Below are positions 1 to 11,131 of a stretch of 64,000 nt of DNA, in pieces. Source of the DNA: Cryptomeria japonica (lineage: Eukaryota > Streptophyta > Pinopsida > Cupressales > Cupressaceae). The notes beneath the pieces are model-generated. The model was given only the letters and a program-made list of their open reading frames with translations. It was not told the origin of the DNA and made no database searches. Within the stretch, counting starts at the first letter, position 1; every line of letters begins with the position of its first letter. The DNA lies in contig NC_081410.1 of assembly GCF_030272615.1 (NCBI RefSeq), positions 117,497,140-117,561,139 on the forward strand, read 5' to 3'. The position numbers were made by a program, and so were the translations under genes.

Positions 1-571
1 TCAATGGCTTTAATGGTGAAGTGTGGGCGCCTGCTGATTGCAAGTCACCGTGCATGGTTAGTCTGAACCCAAAACTGTGCTTAGTTCAACTGTAGGTATT
101 CATTTCAAGTTGCGCTAGAATTGGGTGCCCGAATGAATCGCCATAGTCTGAAAATCCTTCGTCCCCTTGGAGATTGCACTGTTCTTGTCAAGTTGTGAGG
201 GTCTCTCTGGCGAAACAAGAATTGGTTTATGGAAATTTTTCTACCCGTAGCACTAGTCATTCCTACCATTGTACTTAGGATCCCTAAACCCTTCCCTTTT
301 GATTTTATTTCCCAGTCTAAGAATCGCAGCATCATTAGATGTGGACCATCTTGTTTTATACGTAAGGCCCCTTGTGTTCCCAGCAAAACACATCAATCAC
401 TGAGCTATCCCGAGTCATGACCTGATGATTGGAACCTTGAGGTTGTCCCCATTGATCAATTAAAACAACATTAGGGATTCCTTATTCAAGAGAGGATAGA
501 ACACTTAGCAAGAACATTCTATTCTGCGTTGACCGTAAGGAGTCGGTTATCTGACTTTAACCACGTCAACA
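1..571. repeat. 3' portion of the left LTR of long-LTR element A
   Basis: This segment is a near-identical direct copy of about 5350-5921; the two match until CAACA and then diverge. Here the match ends at 571, in the other copy at 5921. The copy at 5921 is preceded by more LTR-like sequence with a TATA-type stretch near 5094, so only the last 571 bases of this LTR are in the window. Just inside, at 572-592, is a short stretch that could be a primer binding site, but I cannot match it to a tRNA with confidence. Confidence 0.75.
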
Positions 572-3116
572 GAACTGACGCTAGGAGGGCCTGATCATGA
601 TGAATATCTAAACAACTAAAACCAAATCATATCAATCCATATTTACGAGGAGTAACCTTATAGCCTTTTTTTACCCTCCTCCGCACTCTACAGAATTAGT
701 GCTAGACGAAGGGGCCCTATCAGGTTCCTTGCAGCAAGTTGAGTCTATTACGCCATTTTAAATGCTATATTTGGGATATGTTAAATCCCTGTTAAACCAG
801 AAAAACAAAAAAATATAAAAAATATAAAAATTATAAAAAAACAAACAAAAAAAATTTGAGCCAAATGTCGAGTCAGCCACTTCATTAAGACTGTCCTTAG
901 ACCAACATTTCCCAATTCCAACAAAGGCTTAGCATACAATTGTACCCCAAGCAGCTTTGAATTTACATCTACAGGTCATTGCAGAATCCATAACACAGCA
1001 GAGCACGAAGAATCGAACTGCTTGACATTTATGTCAAGAGTTGAGCTTGCATTGCAAGGACAAATATTTTTATGGGATATCCCCAAACCAGAGGAGCTCA
1101 TACAGCCGGATATCCCTAGTCCTCCATCAAGCGTTGATGAGTTTACTCGATTTAAGAATTTGATTGAGAACAAGTTTGGTTTCAATGAAGAATTATGCTT
1201 GGAGGGCATGCTGTCACCTTGGTGGTGCAAAATTCATCACACCCCACACTCAGAATTCACCTACTCATTATGCATGGAGGCAGTTAGTCAAGTCAAAGCC
1301 CAATACAGATTGCCAGAAGCATCAGAGGAGTGCATCACCAGCAAAGTGTGGAGTGCCTACCTTGCTACAGACGAGTACCAAAGAACGCAAAATCACTGCA
1401 GCACCACACTCTCTGATGATGAAATGATGGAGTTGCCAAGTGCTAACCAAGATGAACATGTCAATCAAACTATGGCAGTGAAAGATCCTGTTATCCTTGT
1501 GCTTGAGGAAGACAGGGTTGAAGAAGATAATCAAGTGCACCCCGTAGAGCAGCTCGACACTGAGTAGTAGTTTACAGCAACCCCACCAATGGAGGATACA
1601 GTCCAAGAGCTTGTCGAAGACGTTTTTGAGGACCAAGCTATCGAAGGGTCCTTGTTGTTTGAGGATATGCTGACAGAAGTGCATAAAGCTACATGGATCA
1701 TGCAATCTGAGGATGCACCGATGGATGATGCATTCCACTTTCCTGAGTTCGAATTCGAGACTACTTTTCAGCCAGTGCAACCTGTTGATGAATTCGATGT
1801 TGGTTCACACAAGTCGGACACGAGCGAGATGCTGCACCACCAGTTACGACCTCCTGAGGCTACTGAAGATCTCCCGCCGCACAACACCCCGCATGACTCA
1901 GAAACGCAACAAGTTGTTTCTTTCCTCCCTGTTGTTAATTCTGAAAATTTTTAGTTTGATTTTCAATATTTTGGGAAAACAACCTATAAATGGATTGACC
2001 ACGGACCTAATGAACTTCCCCAACTGATAATACTGCCTGATGTCATGGTTAAAACCGAGTGTGGCCAACTGAAAATTTTCTTTTCAGTATACAAAGACAA
2101 GTTAGCCAAACTTAGGACTACCCCCGCTGCCCTGATACTACTGCATGTGTTAAGAAATCATCCTAGGTCGGGAACGCATGCGAACAGTCCGCATTTTGTA
2201 CAGTTAGTCTCTATTGTACATAGTTAGTTTAGGCTTTTATTTTTTGTTTTAGAATAGTTCATTTTCTGTTCTTAGCTTAGATTTCCTATTTTCTGCTTTA
2301 GTTTAGTTTGCTTTGCTGTAGTGTAGGTGTCCTTTCGGAAGGGGCTGTCTCCCTGTCATTTTTGTAGGGGGTATGTTTGCTTTGCATAGCTTTGGTGTAC
2401 AAAGTCAAGATGTTTTCCAGTCTATTTCTTGGATGCCAACTTTGGTAGAGCACCTAATTGACAGTTGCCCCCGTAGTCAATTCATTTGGTTTAAGGCTTA
2501 GTCATTCTAAAAATTTAGTTGCTTACTGCATCTCGTCACCAACATTGTGGTCACTGCACATTTATCGCTTAATATCGCTTAAGCCTGTTGTTTTGTCAAA
2601 GGGAAGTCATTGCAAGTGAAAATCTGAAGTTCTGCTTCAGCAACCCACTATAACACTCAATCCCACGTGAGCTTCACTGCTAATCAACCAATGGGAAAAA
2701 GTGAAAGTGAAAAATAAAATAAAAGAAATTGAAAAGCAAAGAAATATCAAATTGTTTGGCTTTGGGAGTGCAGACACCTCTGTCAATATTCAACAGAGCA
2801 ATCTCTGTGAGCTTACAGGTGATAACCTTGCCGAGGCTATAGACGCTTGCTGGCAGTGAGGCAACATCCAGGTTGCTTTTGAAGTTAGATTCGCCCCACA
2901 TAACTTGTCTTGACTAAACAATGATGTCTCAACTGTCTTTAAGTAGGAATGAACTTCACTGCACACTTGATTTTCAAAATTGGTGACTTGATTCAATTTA
3001 CAACCTCTTTTTACTTTGAATCTGTCTTTTGTGGTGTATAAACCAGAGATTCTGGGGTTTGATCTGGATAGTCATCCTTGAAGTGTTCAAGAACATTTCC
3101 TAGCCGAGTCACCATT
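572..3116 (+). mobile_element. Internal region of non-autonomous LTR retrotransposon A
   Basis: This 2.5-kb stretch lies between two direct repeats that look like LTRs. No gag, protease, reverse transcriptase or integrase motif is visible on either strand. The only coding trace is a broken plus-strand frame between about 1031 and 2227. From about 2230 to 3116 I see only non-coding, T-rich then mixed sequence. An LTR pair around a pol-less interior fits a LARD-type element that depends on proteins from another element. No clear polypurine tract precedes the proposed right LTR, so that boundary is weak. Confidence 0.55.
1031..2227 (+). pseudogene. Broken unrecognised ORF of element A (about 398 codons)
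   Basis: A single plus-strand frame runs from an ATG at 1031 to a stop at 2227, with premature TAG codons at 1565-1570 (two in a row) and 1952-1954. The same frame appears open a little upstream of the ATG, so the true start may be earlier. The predicted product is acidic in its middle, with many Asp/Glu and Pro residues, and has a short Lys-rich stretch near the end. I recognise no catalytic motif, zinc knuckle or membrane segment. It is the only coding trace inside element A. It could be a remnant accessory ORF or a diverged gag; I cannot tell. Confidence 0.4.
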
Positions 3117-5921
3117 TGTTGTGCTCTACACAACACACCTCCATCTTAGACAAGAGACACCCCTCCTTCAGCCCAATAGGTCTTTAAACCACAACAAAGG
3201 TAAAATTTGGCAAAGTGAGTGAATCTTTCTTAAGCTCCGACAGGCTCGTGAAAACCATGAACATAATGCCGAGGAATCCCCGTGAAGAAAAAGCTTTGGA
3301 AATAGCAAAATACATAGAAGTTCTAGCTCCCTAGTTGAAACGCGCTATTCACATTCTCCTTGCAAATCGCCAAGGACGTCCCGCAAAAAGATAGAGCTCG
3401 ACAAAATGAAGTCTTTGTGCCGATAGCCTCTACAAGCGCCTTGCAAGAAATACTTGAAATCACACATATTGCTGAAAAAAGGTGAATTCGAAAGGGGGCG
3501 AAAACATAGAAGTTTGGGCTTTTCCTTCTGAGTGCAAATCGAGATTCTCACATTTTCGCCTTGTATGTCGCCTTCCAAAGCCGAGGAAAACCTTGAATTT
3601 CACAATGCAAAGTCGTTTTTCAAGTCAAAAATAAAAGTTTGCACATTTTCTTTAAAATGTCGAATTCTCTCAAAGGAAAAAATCGCATGACTCAAAAGTA
3701 AGTCTGCTCATTTAGGCCAAATTAGCCAAATTTCAAACTCAGGGAGGGGCGTTTAAAACTAAAGAATGAAATTCCGAATTTTTGGCTAAAACAAGTGGTT
3801 TTAAAAAAATATATATATATTGCAAACCAAAGTTCGTTTATTTCCTTTAAAAATCACGAATTTCATCAGAAAGAGGACAATTAAAGGGGCTCGATGGTTT
3901 TGTCGCCCATTTCACTTAAAATGCACAATTTTATCATAAGTGAAAGGGGCATTAAAAGGGAAAAGTCGGCATTTTAATGGATTTTGCAAGTTAAAAGGGC
4001 GATTAAAAGTTCGCTCATTTTTCATCACAGAGCCTAAATTCGCCCAAGGGCCGAGCTTGCAGCCAAAGAGGGAAGGGTTTAAACTTAAAAATCGCATATC
4101 TTCCTTTGAGCACCCGAGTTTTGTAAGTAAAGGGAGATTTCGCACTTTTTGGTAAGGGTCGCGAGTTTTATTTAAGCAACCAAGGTTGAACTTCTGTAAG
4201 CAAAAACCTGGATTTCTCTAGTGGAGGGCGTTAAAATGAAACTCGACATTTTACCAAATTTTGCAAGAAATAGAGCAAATTGCACATTTCCTTCATCAAG
4301 CTCGAATTTGGCATATGACTTTGGCAATTTAAACATTTCTCACATTTTCTTTCCAAATATCCAATTCACTTAACCCAAAAGGGCCGAGTTTTATCCTTTC
4401 ATTGAATCAGCCAAGTAAAAGTGAAAAGGAGAGGATTCAAGATTAATTTTAAAAAAGTGAATATTTTTATTTTTCCCCTCCGGGCCTTGAAAAAAATTAA
4501 TATCTGTTAAAATCGTTTATATCTTTTCAAGATGATTAATTCAAGTTGAAATTGATTGTTTACAAATCAACAATGTCGAGAAGATAGGATCGTGATCAAC
4601 GCCAGGAAGCAAAAATGCAGAAGCACAGGATCAAAACGACAGTCCCAAGTGTTGCGAATGAAGAACGTGTCACAAAGCGTAAAACGAAGCACAAGGAAGG
4701 GTGCCATCACCTAACAAGCAGCTGAAGTCCACCCTCAAGACCGAAGATAAAAGAACACTAAAAATGTGCAAACTCGGAATTACACAGTTGGAATTAATTC
4801 CAGAAAGTCATTTTGCAAAAACTGAATTGCTTTATTGTAAAAGGACTGCCTGTGGGCCCCATTCAAGACATTTCAAAACAAAGGGACATGGGTCAGCTAT
4901 GCTTCAATTATTTCCAACTACCAAATTGACCGAATTAATGCCGAACAGTTGTAGGTGGCTGGGAAAGTGGTTGAAGAGGGCAGTTGGGAGTTATGGTAGT
5001 TATTAGGCATGGGCTAAAAGCTGCCAAGCTTTTGGAAGGCAAATCAGGGCCCTTGGATGTAGTCAATCCTGGCCCTTGATTCAAATTGTAAAATCTATAA
5101 AAGGCAGAGGCCTCTCTCTTGTAAAGGGTTAGATTTTTAGACTCTTAGAGGTTAGAGAGTTAGATTTTAGTAGTTAGATTTTTAGGAGTTGTAGTTAGAT
5201 GCGGTTTGGAGATTAGAAGTAGAGCATAACTGTTGTAAGAAATTGTTGTAATGGCAGCCAAAATCAATATATGAACATTGAATCTGTTGTTTGTTATCTT
5301 TGGTTTTATTCTATTTGCATGGTTTACTTCTAGTTGGTTAGAAGTAGAGTTCAATGGTTTTAATGGTGAAGTGTGGGGGCTTGTTGATTGTAGGTCACCA
5401 TGCATGGTTAGTTTGAACCCAAAACTATGCTTAGTTCAACTGTAGGTATTCGTTTCAAGTTGCGCCAGAATTGGGTGCCCGAATGAATCCCCATAGTCTG
5501 AAAATCCTTCGTCCCCTTGGAGATTGCACTGTTCTTGTCAAGTTGTGAGGGTGTCTCTGGCGAAACAAGAATTGGTTTATGGAAATTTGTCTACCCGTAG
5601 CACTAGTCATTCCTACCATTGTACTTAGGATCCCTAAACCCTTCCCTTTTGATTTTATTTCCCAGTCTAAGAATCGCAGCATCATTAGATGCGGACCATC
5701 TTGTTTAATATGTAAGGCCCCTTGTGTTCCCAGCAAAACACATCAATCACTAAGCTATCCCGAGTCATGACCTGACGATTGGAACCTTGAGGTTGTCCCC
5801 ATTGATCAATTAAAACAACATTAGGGATTCCTTATTCAAGAGAGGATAGAACACTTAGCAAGAACATTCTATTCTGCGTTGACTAGAAGGAGTTGGTTAT
5901 CCGACTTTAGCCACGTCAACA
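3117..5921 (+). repeat. Candidate right LTR of element A (about 2.8 kb)
   Basis: The right end at 5921 is set by the end of identity with 1-571. The left end is inferred: TGTTG at 3117-3121 is the inverted complement of CAACA at 5917-5921, the usual short inverted repeat of an LTR. A TATA-like box near 5094 and T-rich sequence after it fit a U3-R-U5 layout. The left part of the proposed LTR lies beyond the window in the other copy, so it cannot be confirmed here. Confidence 0.45.
3590..4500. repeat. Degenerate short-motif repeat tract within the LTR
   Basis: Across about 900 bases, short phrases recur in loose, imperfect form: AAAAGGGGC/GGGCG followed by TTAAAA, TCGCATT/TCGCACATTTT, and CCGAATTT/CCGAGTTT, spaced roughly 40-90 bases apart. 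It looks like an old, scrambled tandem array of a unit mixing TTTAAAA with a G-run, in the likely U3 part of the LTR. There is no clean period and no coding frame. Confidence 0.4.
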
Positions 5922-5983
5922 GTACGTTTTGCTAGATTGACCAAGTAAACAAACAAGACTAGACCAAATGGTGTGGACTAGGA

Positions 5984-6900
5984 TGTTGGCAATATGTGTT
6001 GTCATTGATGTCAACCCGATGTCTGACAATGTGTTGTTCTTGATGATGTGTTCTTGATGTTGAGAAATTGTTATATAGCTATTAATGTTGTGTTGTTGTT
6101 GATGTCAATGGAGAGAGTGTTGGCAGTGTTGTCATGTGTTGTAAACCTGCAGCTTGTATTGGTATATCAGATATGTTTTTTTTTGGGTTGTGGATGTCCA
6201 CCTTCTCAGTGTCTAATGTCTACATTCAGTATGAGGTTTTGATATGTTAATGATGGTCGTATAATGTTGTAGCATGATGGTGATGATGGTGAGGATGTGC
6301 TTTCCTTGGCATGGCACTCTTGTTCAAGTTAATCTTGTTTCTAAAATGTTTTCAGTATGAGATGTGATATGCAAGAAAGAGTATTTAAGGTCTAGTTGGA
6401 AGAATGCACCACATTCCTCCACATTTGAGAATTTTGTGTTGTGGATTTGGACATAATGTTTATGCTTTGTGGGCATTGCACTGCTATCTTTTCAGGTTCC
6501 TAATGTTGCAACCGATGTGACTAGTGATTGTTGTTTGTTGACAGTCAAACTGTCTGTCAAAAGTGGATTTGATTGGTCCAAAAAATAATCTATGTTTCTT
6601 GACATTGGTGTTTCAGGTGTTGCGACTTGGAGGACATGCTTGTGATCTTTGTGCATTGTCTCAATTCCAGTTTCAAGTGTTGAAGTGTTTTGCAAGAAGA
6701 ATTATGGATGTTATGTTCAAAACTATGTTTCTTGGCATTCTAGCAATGGTATAGATGTGACAGTAAGAAAGAAGTATTTGGGAATGATGTTGGATGTTCT
6801 TGGAATGTCCTTATGTGCTTTGCATGGTGTTGAATGTTCTAGTTGGTGCTACATTGTGTCTGATGTTGTCTTCTGGGTAATTGTTGTGGTTTGGCCAACA
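5984..6900. repeat. Possible solo LTR (917 bp)
   Basis: The segment starts TGTTGGC and ends GCCAACA, a perfect 7-bp inverted terminal match of the kind that bounds plant LTRs, and the interior is non-coding with many TGTTG/GATGTTG phrases. The flanks (tagga before, gagtt after) do not form a target duplication, so it may be a recombinant or decayed copy, or a coincidence. Confidence 0.35.
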
Positions 6901-7013
6901 GAGTTTTGCTTTCCAGCTTATGCTATGATCTTACTGATATATGCCAACTTTAGAAAATTTGAATAAACACTTCACTTTAAGAAGCCAATTAGCAAGAATT
7001 GAAATGTGTAGTT

Positions 7014-7276
7014 TGTTTACCCTCTCGGGTGAATAACTTAAAACATAAAGCACGTGATGCAGAATAATAACGCCATAGCTATCAGACAAGTATAAGAGAT
7101 GTCATTCCATTCATAATTGTCCTTTCCCAAGTTACATTCGAAAGTATATAAAGATACCGAGGGGGTGCGAGCACCAATCGTCACACCGCAACTGCCACCC
7201 CTCGATTGCCAACTAACCAACACAATTACAACTTAATTAACTAGTTTTATTTCCGTGTACAATATTGCCGCCAACA
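7014..7276 (-). repeat. 3' LTR of element B
   Basis: 263-bp copy bounded by TGTT and AACA. It matches 10864-11126 nearly base for base; visible differences include ctcggg/cttggg near the start and a few substitutions in the second half. In minus-strand orientation this is the downstream LTR, because the purine tract lies just to its right. Confidence 0.88.
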
Positions 7277-7296
7277 TCATCCCCCCCAAAAAGAAA
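7277..7296 (-). promoter_or_regulatory. Polypurine tract of element B
   Basis: Read on the minus strand this is an A-rich then G-rich run (about eight G in a row) ending GATGA directly before the LTR. This is the position where plus-strand DNA synthesis is primed in LTR retrotransposons. Confidence 0.7.
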
Positions 7297-7369
7297 AGTC
7301 GTCTCTAGGCGACTTACAACAAAATGGAGAATACATGGGGCGTACAGAACCCAAAAGCAAAAAAGAATA

Positions 7370-7834
7370 CTAAGGGGGTGCAGAGGGCGTCCCTGATGAA
7401 GAAGGCGCCAGTGGTGGTGTAGCGGTTGACGCCAAGCGCCCACGGAGCTCATACACTTGCTCTGTCCTCTTCAGATCCCGTTCCGCTACCATCTGCCGCT
7501 CCATAGCAGTCTTTACCATATAGGCTGCCTCCAGCACCTCCTTATCCTTCTTGTCCACACTCTCCAGTGCACTGACCAATCGAGTCTCCAACAGCTCCCT
7601 GGATGCTCTTTCCTTTTCCAACTGTATCAGCAAGGCAGACTTCTCTGCTACTAAAGTGTCCATCCCTGTCTGGGTTTGTGCCATGGTAGCCTCTAGCTCT
7701 CGAAACCTGGTAGTCAGCTCCTCTCGAGCTGTCACTACTGCTACCCGCAAAGCCTCAACTATGGTTGCCGTCTGTTGTGTCCTTTGAAGCTCCAGATAAC
7801 CTTCGCGGAAGGCCTGCTCCACCTCTCTCACCAA
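7370..7834 (-). CDS. Coiled-coil ORF of element B (about 154 aa)
   Basis: This minus-strand frame encodes a hydrophilic, Glu/Arg/Leu-rich protein with heptad-like spacing over most of its length, which suggests a long alpha-helical coiled coil, then a short Pro/Ser/Thr-rich tail. It follows the larger ORF at 7844-9124 after a gap of about 10 bases and a frame break, so the two may once have been one reading frame. I recognise no enzyme motif. A coiled coil might serve self-assembly, as in a capsid-like protein, but that is speculation. Confidence 0.5.
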   Translation of the reverse strand: MVREVEQAFREGYLELQRTQQTATIVEALRVAVVTAREELTTRFRELEATMAQTQTGMDTLVAEKSALLIQLEKERASRELLETRLVSALESVDKKDKEVLEAAYMVKTAMERQMVAERDLKRTEQVYELRGRLASTATPPLAPSSSGTPSAPP

Positions 7835-7843
7835 CGACTACAT

Positions 7844-9124
7844 CTAGGTCTCGCCAACCCCCTCAGTGAGGCGCCAAGCCTCCAGCATCGCCAGGCTCTC
7901 CGTCTCAAGCCATCCGGCACACTCAAAACACCTCTCAAACTCCTCTCTACATCCAGTGCGGGCAAAGGTCAACAGTCCCTCAATCCGCTCAACCATGGCA
8001 GCGTCCGCTTGGAGTGTGGCAGATGACACAAGCCGTTGTGCTCTCAAAGTCATCTCGCCAATAAACTGCTCCAACTCTCCTATACCCTGTTGTACTCCCA
8101 CAGGCACCTCCTCTCCCCTGTACGAGCTGGTGACTACAACTGCAGGGGGTGACGCAACCCTCTGAAGCGCCCTACTGCTCGGGGAACTCCCTTCCTCCAG
8201 ATCAATGATATCCAAGGAATGCATGGTCCTGCCTGGAGATAGAGCGGCCTCTCCTGCTGGTGCCATAGGTGTAAGCTGGTAGCGGCTCAACCACGCGCTA
8301 AGGTCATCATGAAGAGCGCCCACTTCTGCCACTGCCTCCTGCATATAGCCTGGCAACTCTGGCACATCCTGTCCTGTCACCTCCGGCACATCGTGCACCC
8401 TGGAAGCCTCTGCACTCGCCAAGGTCTCCACCCGCGGTGGTGTAATCGCTATCGTCACCCAAGGCTGCCTGAAGCTAGGAACTGGCACCGTGGTGACCAC
8501 ACTCACCGTCCCGAACGACCGCGGCACCGCCAACTGACAAGTCTCGGGTAAGCGGGCTAGTGTAAAGTGGACCTGCACCTGCGATGCTGAAATAGATCCT
8601 ACTGTACCTGCCGATTCCACTACCTCCTCTTCAGGCAACTGGTCGCCTCCTCTTCCTGCCAATCGGAAGCTCCCTCCGCTCACCTGGGAGGTGTTTGCAG
8701 ATTCCTCCCTGCCGCTATCGGCATCCTCCTTTGCGTCGGACTCATCTGTGTCGGACTCGGTGTCGGACATGGTGACCTTCTTTCTTTTTGTGCCCAGACA
8801 TGCCTCGGCGCCATGTGCCAAGACGTCCAAGTGAGACCAATAAAATATGGGCGGCTGGTCTGGTGCGACCCATCCTTGTGGCTCCAATGGTTGTGAGCCC
8901 GAGGTGATCTGTGTGCGAACTGCATCCAGGAATAACCCAATGGCGTGGTGCGGCATGTAAAACTTCTTGTATTGCAGCGTCATGAACTCGTCCATCCTAT
9001 CCGCCAATAGCGATGCCCAATCATACACCACACCGTTATGTAGCCCATTCATCAACGCTATTTGTGCGATGGCTATGTCCGACCCGCGGCTGGCACCTGT
9101 GAGGCGACTCTTCACCACGGACAA
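7844..9124 (-). CDS. Unrecognised element-B protein (about 426 aa)
   Basis: The largest frame of element B. The first 80 or so residues are ordered, with a pattern (G-x-V-x-D-W-A-S-L-L, then Y-M-P-H-H-A-I-G-L-F-L) that loosely recalls the N-terminal domain of so-called putative plant transposon proteins encoded inside many plant retroelements. A very acidic Ser/Asp/Glu stretch follows around residues 120-145, then a Val/Pro-rich middle. There is no CCHC knuckle, DSG/DTG protease, YXDD or integrase motif. Upstream on the same strand, 9130-9690 has coding-like fragments, so the annotated start is probably internal to a longer, partly frameshifted gene. Confidence 0.5.
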   Translation of the reverse strand: MSVVKSRLTGASRGSDIAIAQIALMNGLHNGVVYDWASLLADRMDEFMTLQYKKFYMPHHAIGLFLDAVRTQITSGSQPLEPQGWVAPDQPPIFYWSHLDVLAHGAEACLGTKRKKVTMSDTESDTDESDAKEDADSGREESANTSQVSGGSFRLAGRGGDQLPEEEVVESAGTVGSISASQVQVHFTLARLPETCQLAVPRSFGTVSVVTTVPVPSFRQPWVTIAITPPRVETLASAEASRVHDVPEVTGQDVPELPGYMQEAVAEVGALHDDLSAWLSRYQLTPMAPAGEAALSPGRTMHSLDIIDLEEGSSPSSRALQRVASPPAVVVTSSYRGEEVPVGVQQGIGELEQFIGEMTLRAQRLVSSATLQADAAMVERIEGLLTFARTGCREEFERCFECAGWLETESLAMLEAWRLTEGVGET

Positions 9125-9129
9125 CAGGC

Positions 9130-9690
9130 ATCGCCATACTCCCTTGGCGAAAAATGTTTTCTTTACCCCGTGACTCTTGCCTGCACTCTTGAGGCTGTCT
9201 TTTTCTCCCTAGGTTAGGTTATCGCGCAACATCAACTGCAGCAATGTGGCACGATTTTCTGGAGATATTTTCTATGAAGTGTCTATTTTTTTCCCTTTCA
9301 CCCCCGGTATGCCAAACACCCTGGTGAACTCGCCTGCCGTGAATGACACTGTTCTCCTCTGGTGTTGATAATCAAATACCGACTAGTGGCGATGTATGTC
9401 ATAGCTGCCAATCATGGCACGCAAAACCACCTCAAAGTCCTTTATAGAAAAAACTGGCATCTGCACGGCCCAGTGTACTTGTGCCTAGCGAAGGCTTTTC
9501 TTTATCAGATCATCATGAGGTGTCTTCGCCCACCAGTTCCGACAGTCTATTCCATTCAGACCTTCGAACATAATATTATCTGTCGTTATTTCATCCCTGT
9601 CCTTTGTCGCCAAGGGTTTGGGACGATGCTTCTTGCTTTTTTGACTGCTGCCCATCCCGAGGCTGCCTGCAATACGCACCCCAGATGGCA
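9130..9690 (-). pseudogene. Broken upstream part of the element-B ORF
   Basis: On the minus strand a Lys/Arg-rich start near 9655 leads into a short ordered segment containing W-W-A-K-T, then breaks up with several stops and frame changes before the intact frame begins at 9124. The order and strand fit the missing N-terminal part of the 7844-9124 protein. I cannot reconstruct it without homologues. Confidence 0.35.
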
Positions 9691-9889
9691 AAACCCATTT
9701 ACCTGTGTCTGCACTTGCTTCTTTTTTGCCCTCCCTGCAACTTGTCTTCTAACGGCTGCAACCGTTTTCGCCAATCTGCCTTGTTCCTGTTTGTGTCCAT
9801 TAGTCCCAGATTACTTCTTCAATTCTGCTTTTATAACCTTTCTAAAAACCAAAACCCGTTTGTTGCGTTTCTAAAAAAAGAATAGGGCT

Positions 9890-10310
9890 AAATTAATAAC
9901 CCCGTGCCTTTTCTCGGGCTGTTGTAGGCGTACGGTGTCACCATACGGTGCTTCCTCGTGCGGTTGCCTGCTATGCTGATGCGGCTGCGTGTGTGGACTG
10001 GGCCGGCTACGTGGTTTTATGCTGGTGCGAGCGTGTGCAGGGCTGTGTGGGGTTGTGCGGGGCTGTACGGGCTTTGTCTTTCTTTTTATTTTTATTTTTT
10101 GGTTTGCGCGGCCTTGTGCGGTTTTATCCCGCGGCGGTGTCCACCGCACGACGATGGTGTCCACCGTCGGTGGTGCCACCGCACGTCCACCATACGGCTG
10201 TGTTTGTTTGTGCAGTGTTGCGTTTATGGCTGCGTTGCTGTGCGTGTCTCTCCTTTTTTTTCTCTTCGTCTGTTTTTTGTTTTTTTATTTCTATCTTTAT
10301 TCAATAGGTT
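9890..10310 (-). other. GC-richer leader segment of element B
   Basis: This stretch between the 5' LTR and the ORFs (minus-strand sense) is visibly richer in G and C than its surroundings, with repeated GTGCGG, GTCCACCG and CCACCGCACG phrases. Open frames on both strands here are low-complexity and look like by-products of composition, not genes. Confidence 0.45.
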
Positions 10311-10843
10311 GGGCATTAATTGCCGCACATTTCCATAATTCACAATACATAAACCAAAGCACCTCTTTATTAATTCATTTCGTCAGATACAACTCGTGTC
10401 AATGACACTTTTATTTGAATATAGAAAGTTCAAGTTTCAATTCCCTCCTGGCTTGGCGCCATCCCGTTCCGCCTCCCGTCGGCTGCTTTTTTCGTACTAT
10501 TGAAGGATTTGTTGGCGTCGCTCTTCCTGGGCAATCTCCTCCAGGCGAGCTTGTTGTGCCACGATGCCTGTGCAAGCAACCGGGGGAGGTGGTTCATCAA
10601 CCGATTTACTGTCGGGCTAACCTCCAGCGCTGTCCACACGGCACTTGGTGGGATTTTCGCCTCCGTCGCCTCTCGTTGGACGTAGGTTTGGATGGCTACC
10701 TAGAGCAAAATTGAAAATTCTCTCGTTGCGGTGTCTTCTCCTAGGTAGAGTTCTGTTTGCGCGTCGTCGGCCTCTAGGTTTACCTCACCAACAGGTAGGC
10801 CCATCGTGTCCATGTGCCATCCACGTCTTCCGTTCCCGAGTAC

Positions 10844-10861
10844 GTCTAGGCAACGACACCA
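10844..10861 (-). promoter_or_regulatory. Primer binding site of element B
   Basis: Read on the minus strand, two bases after the LTR ends, the sequence TGGTGTCGTTGCC appears. It resembles the TGGCGCCGTTGCC site complementary to the 3' end of plant tRNA-Asp, with two changes. Confidence 0.6.
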
Positions 10862-10863
10862 AA

Positions 10864-11126
10864 TGTTTACCCTCTTGGGTGAATAACTTAAAACATAAAG
10901 CACGTGATGCATAATAATAACGCCATAGCTATCAGACAAGTATAAGAGATGTCATTCCATTCATAATTGTCCTTTCCCAAGTTACATTCGAAAGTAGATA
11001 AAGATACCGAGGGGGTGCGAGCACCAACCGTCGCACCGCAACTGCCACCCCTCAGTTGCCAACTAACCAACACAATTACAACTTAATTAACTAGTTTTAT
11101 TTCCGTGTACAATATTGCCGCCAACA
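10864..11126 (-). repeat. 5' LTR of element B
   Basis: 263-bp partner of 7014-7276, bounded by TGTT and AACA and followed by the tagtt target duplication. In minus-strand sense this is the upstream LTR, next to the primer site. Confidence 0.88.
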
Positions 11127-11131
11127 TAGTT

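Larger units (their letters stand above)
7014..11126 (-). mobile_element. Complete non-autonomous LTR retrotransposon B (4.1 kb)
   Basis: Two 263-bp direct repeats at 7014-7276 and 10864-11126 start TGTT and end AACA. They are flanked by the same 5 bases, tagtt, at 7009-7013 and 11127-11131, a clean target duplication. A G-run purine tract (minus strand) abuts the left repeat and a primer-site-like stretch (minus strand) abuts the right one, so the element reads on the minus strand. Inside are two minus-strand ORFs with no gag, protease, reverse transcriptase or integrase motif. It must therefore move, if at all, with enzymes from another element. The LTRs differ at only a few bases, so insertion was fairly recent. 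Confidence 0.85.

Noticed and set aside
5984-6900. The 105-codon plus-strand frame at 6649-6966 as a gene
   Set aside because: Cys/Val-rich translation of TGTTG-type repeats inside a possible solo LTR; no domain or start context.
9948-10405. Overlapping plus-strand open frames of 119-138 codons
   Set aside because: They overlap each other in different frames in a biased GC-rich, T-rich leader, and run antisense to the element's own genes. Cys/Phe-rich low-complexity translation; no support.
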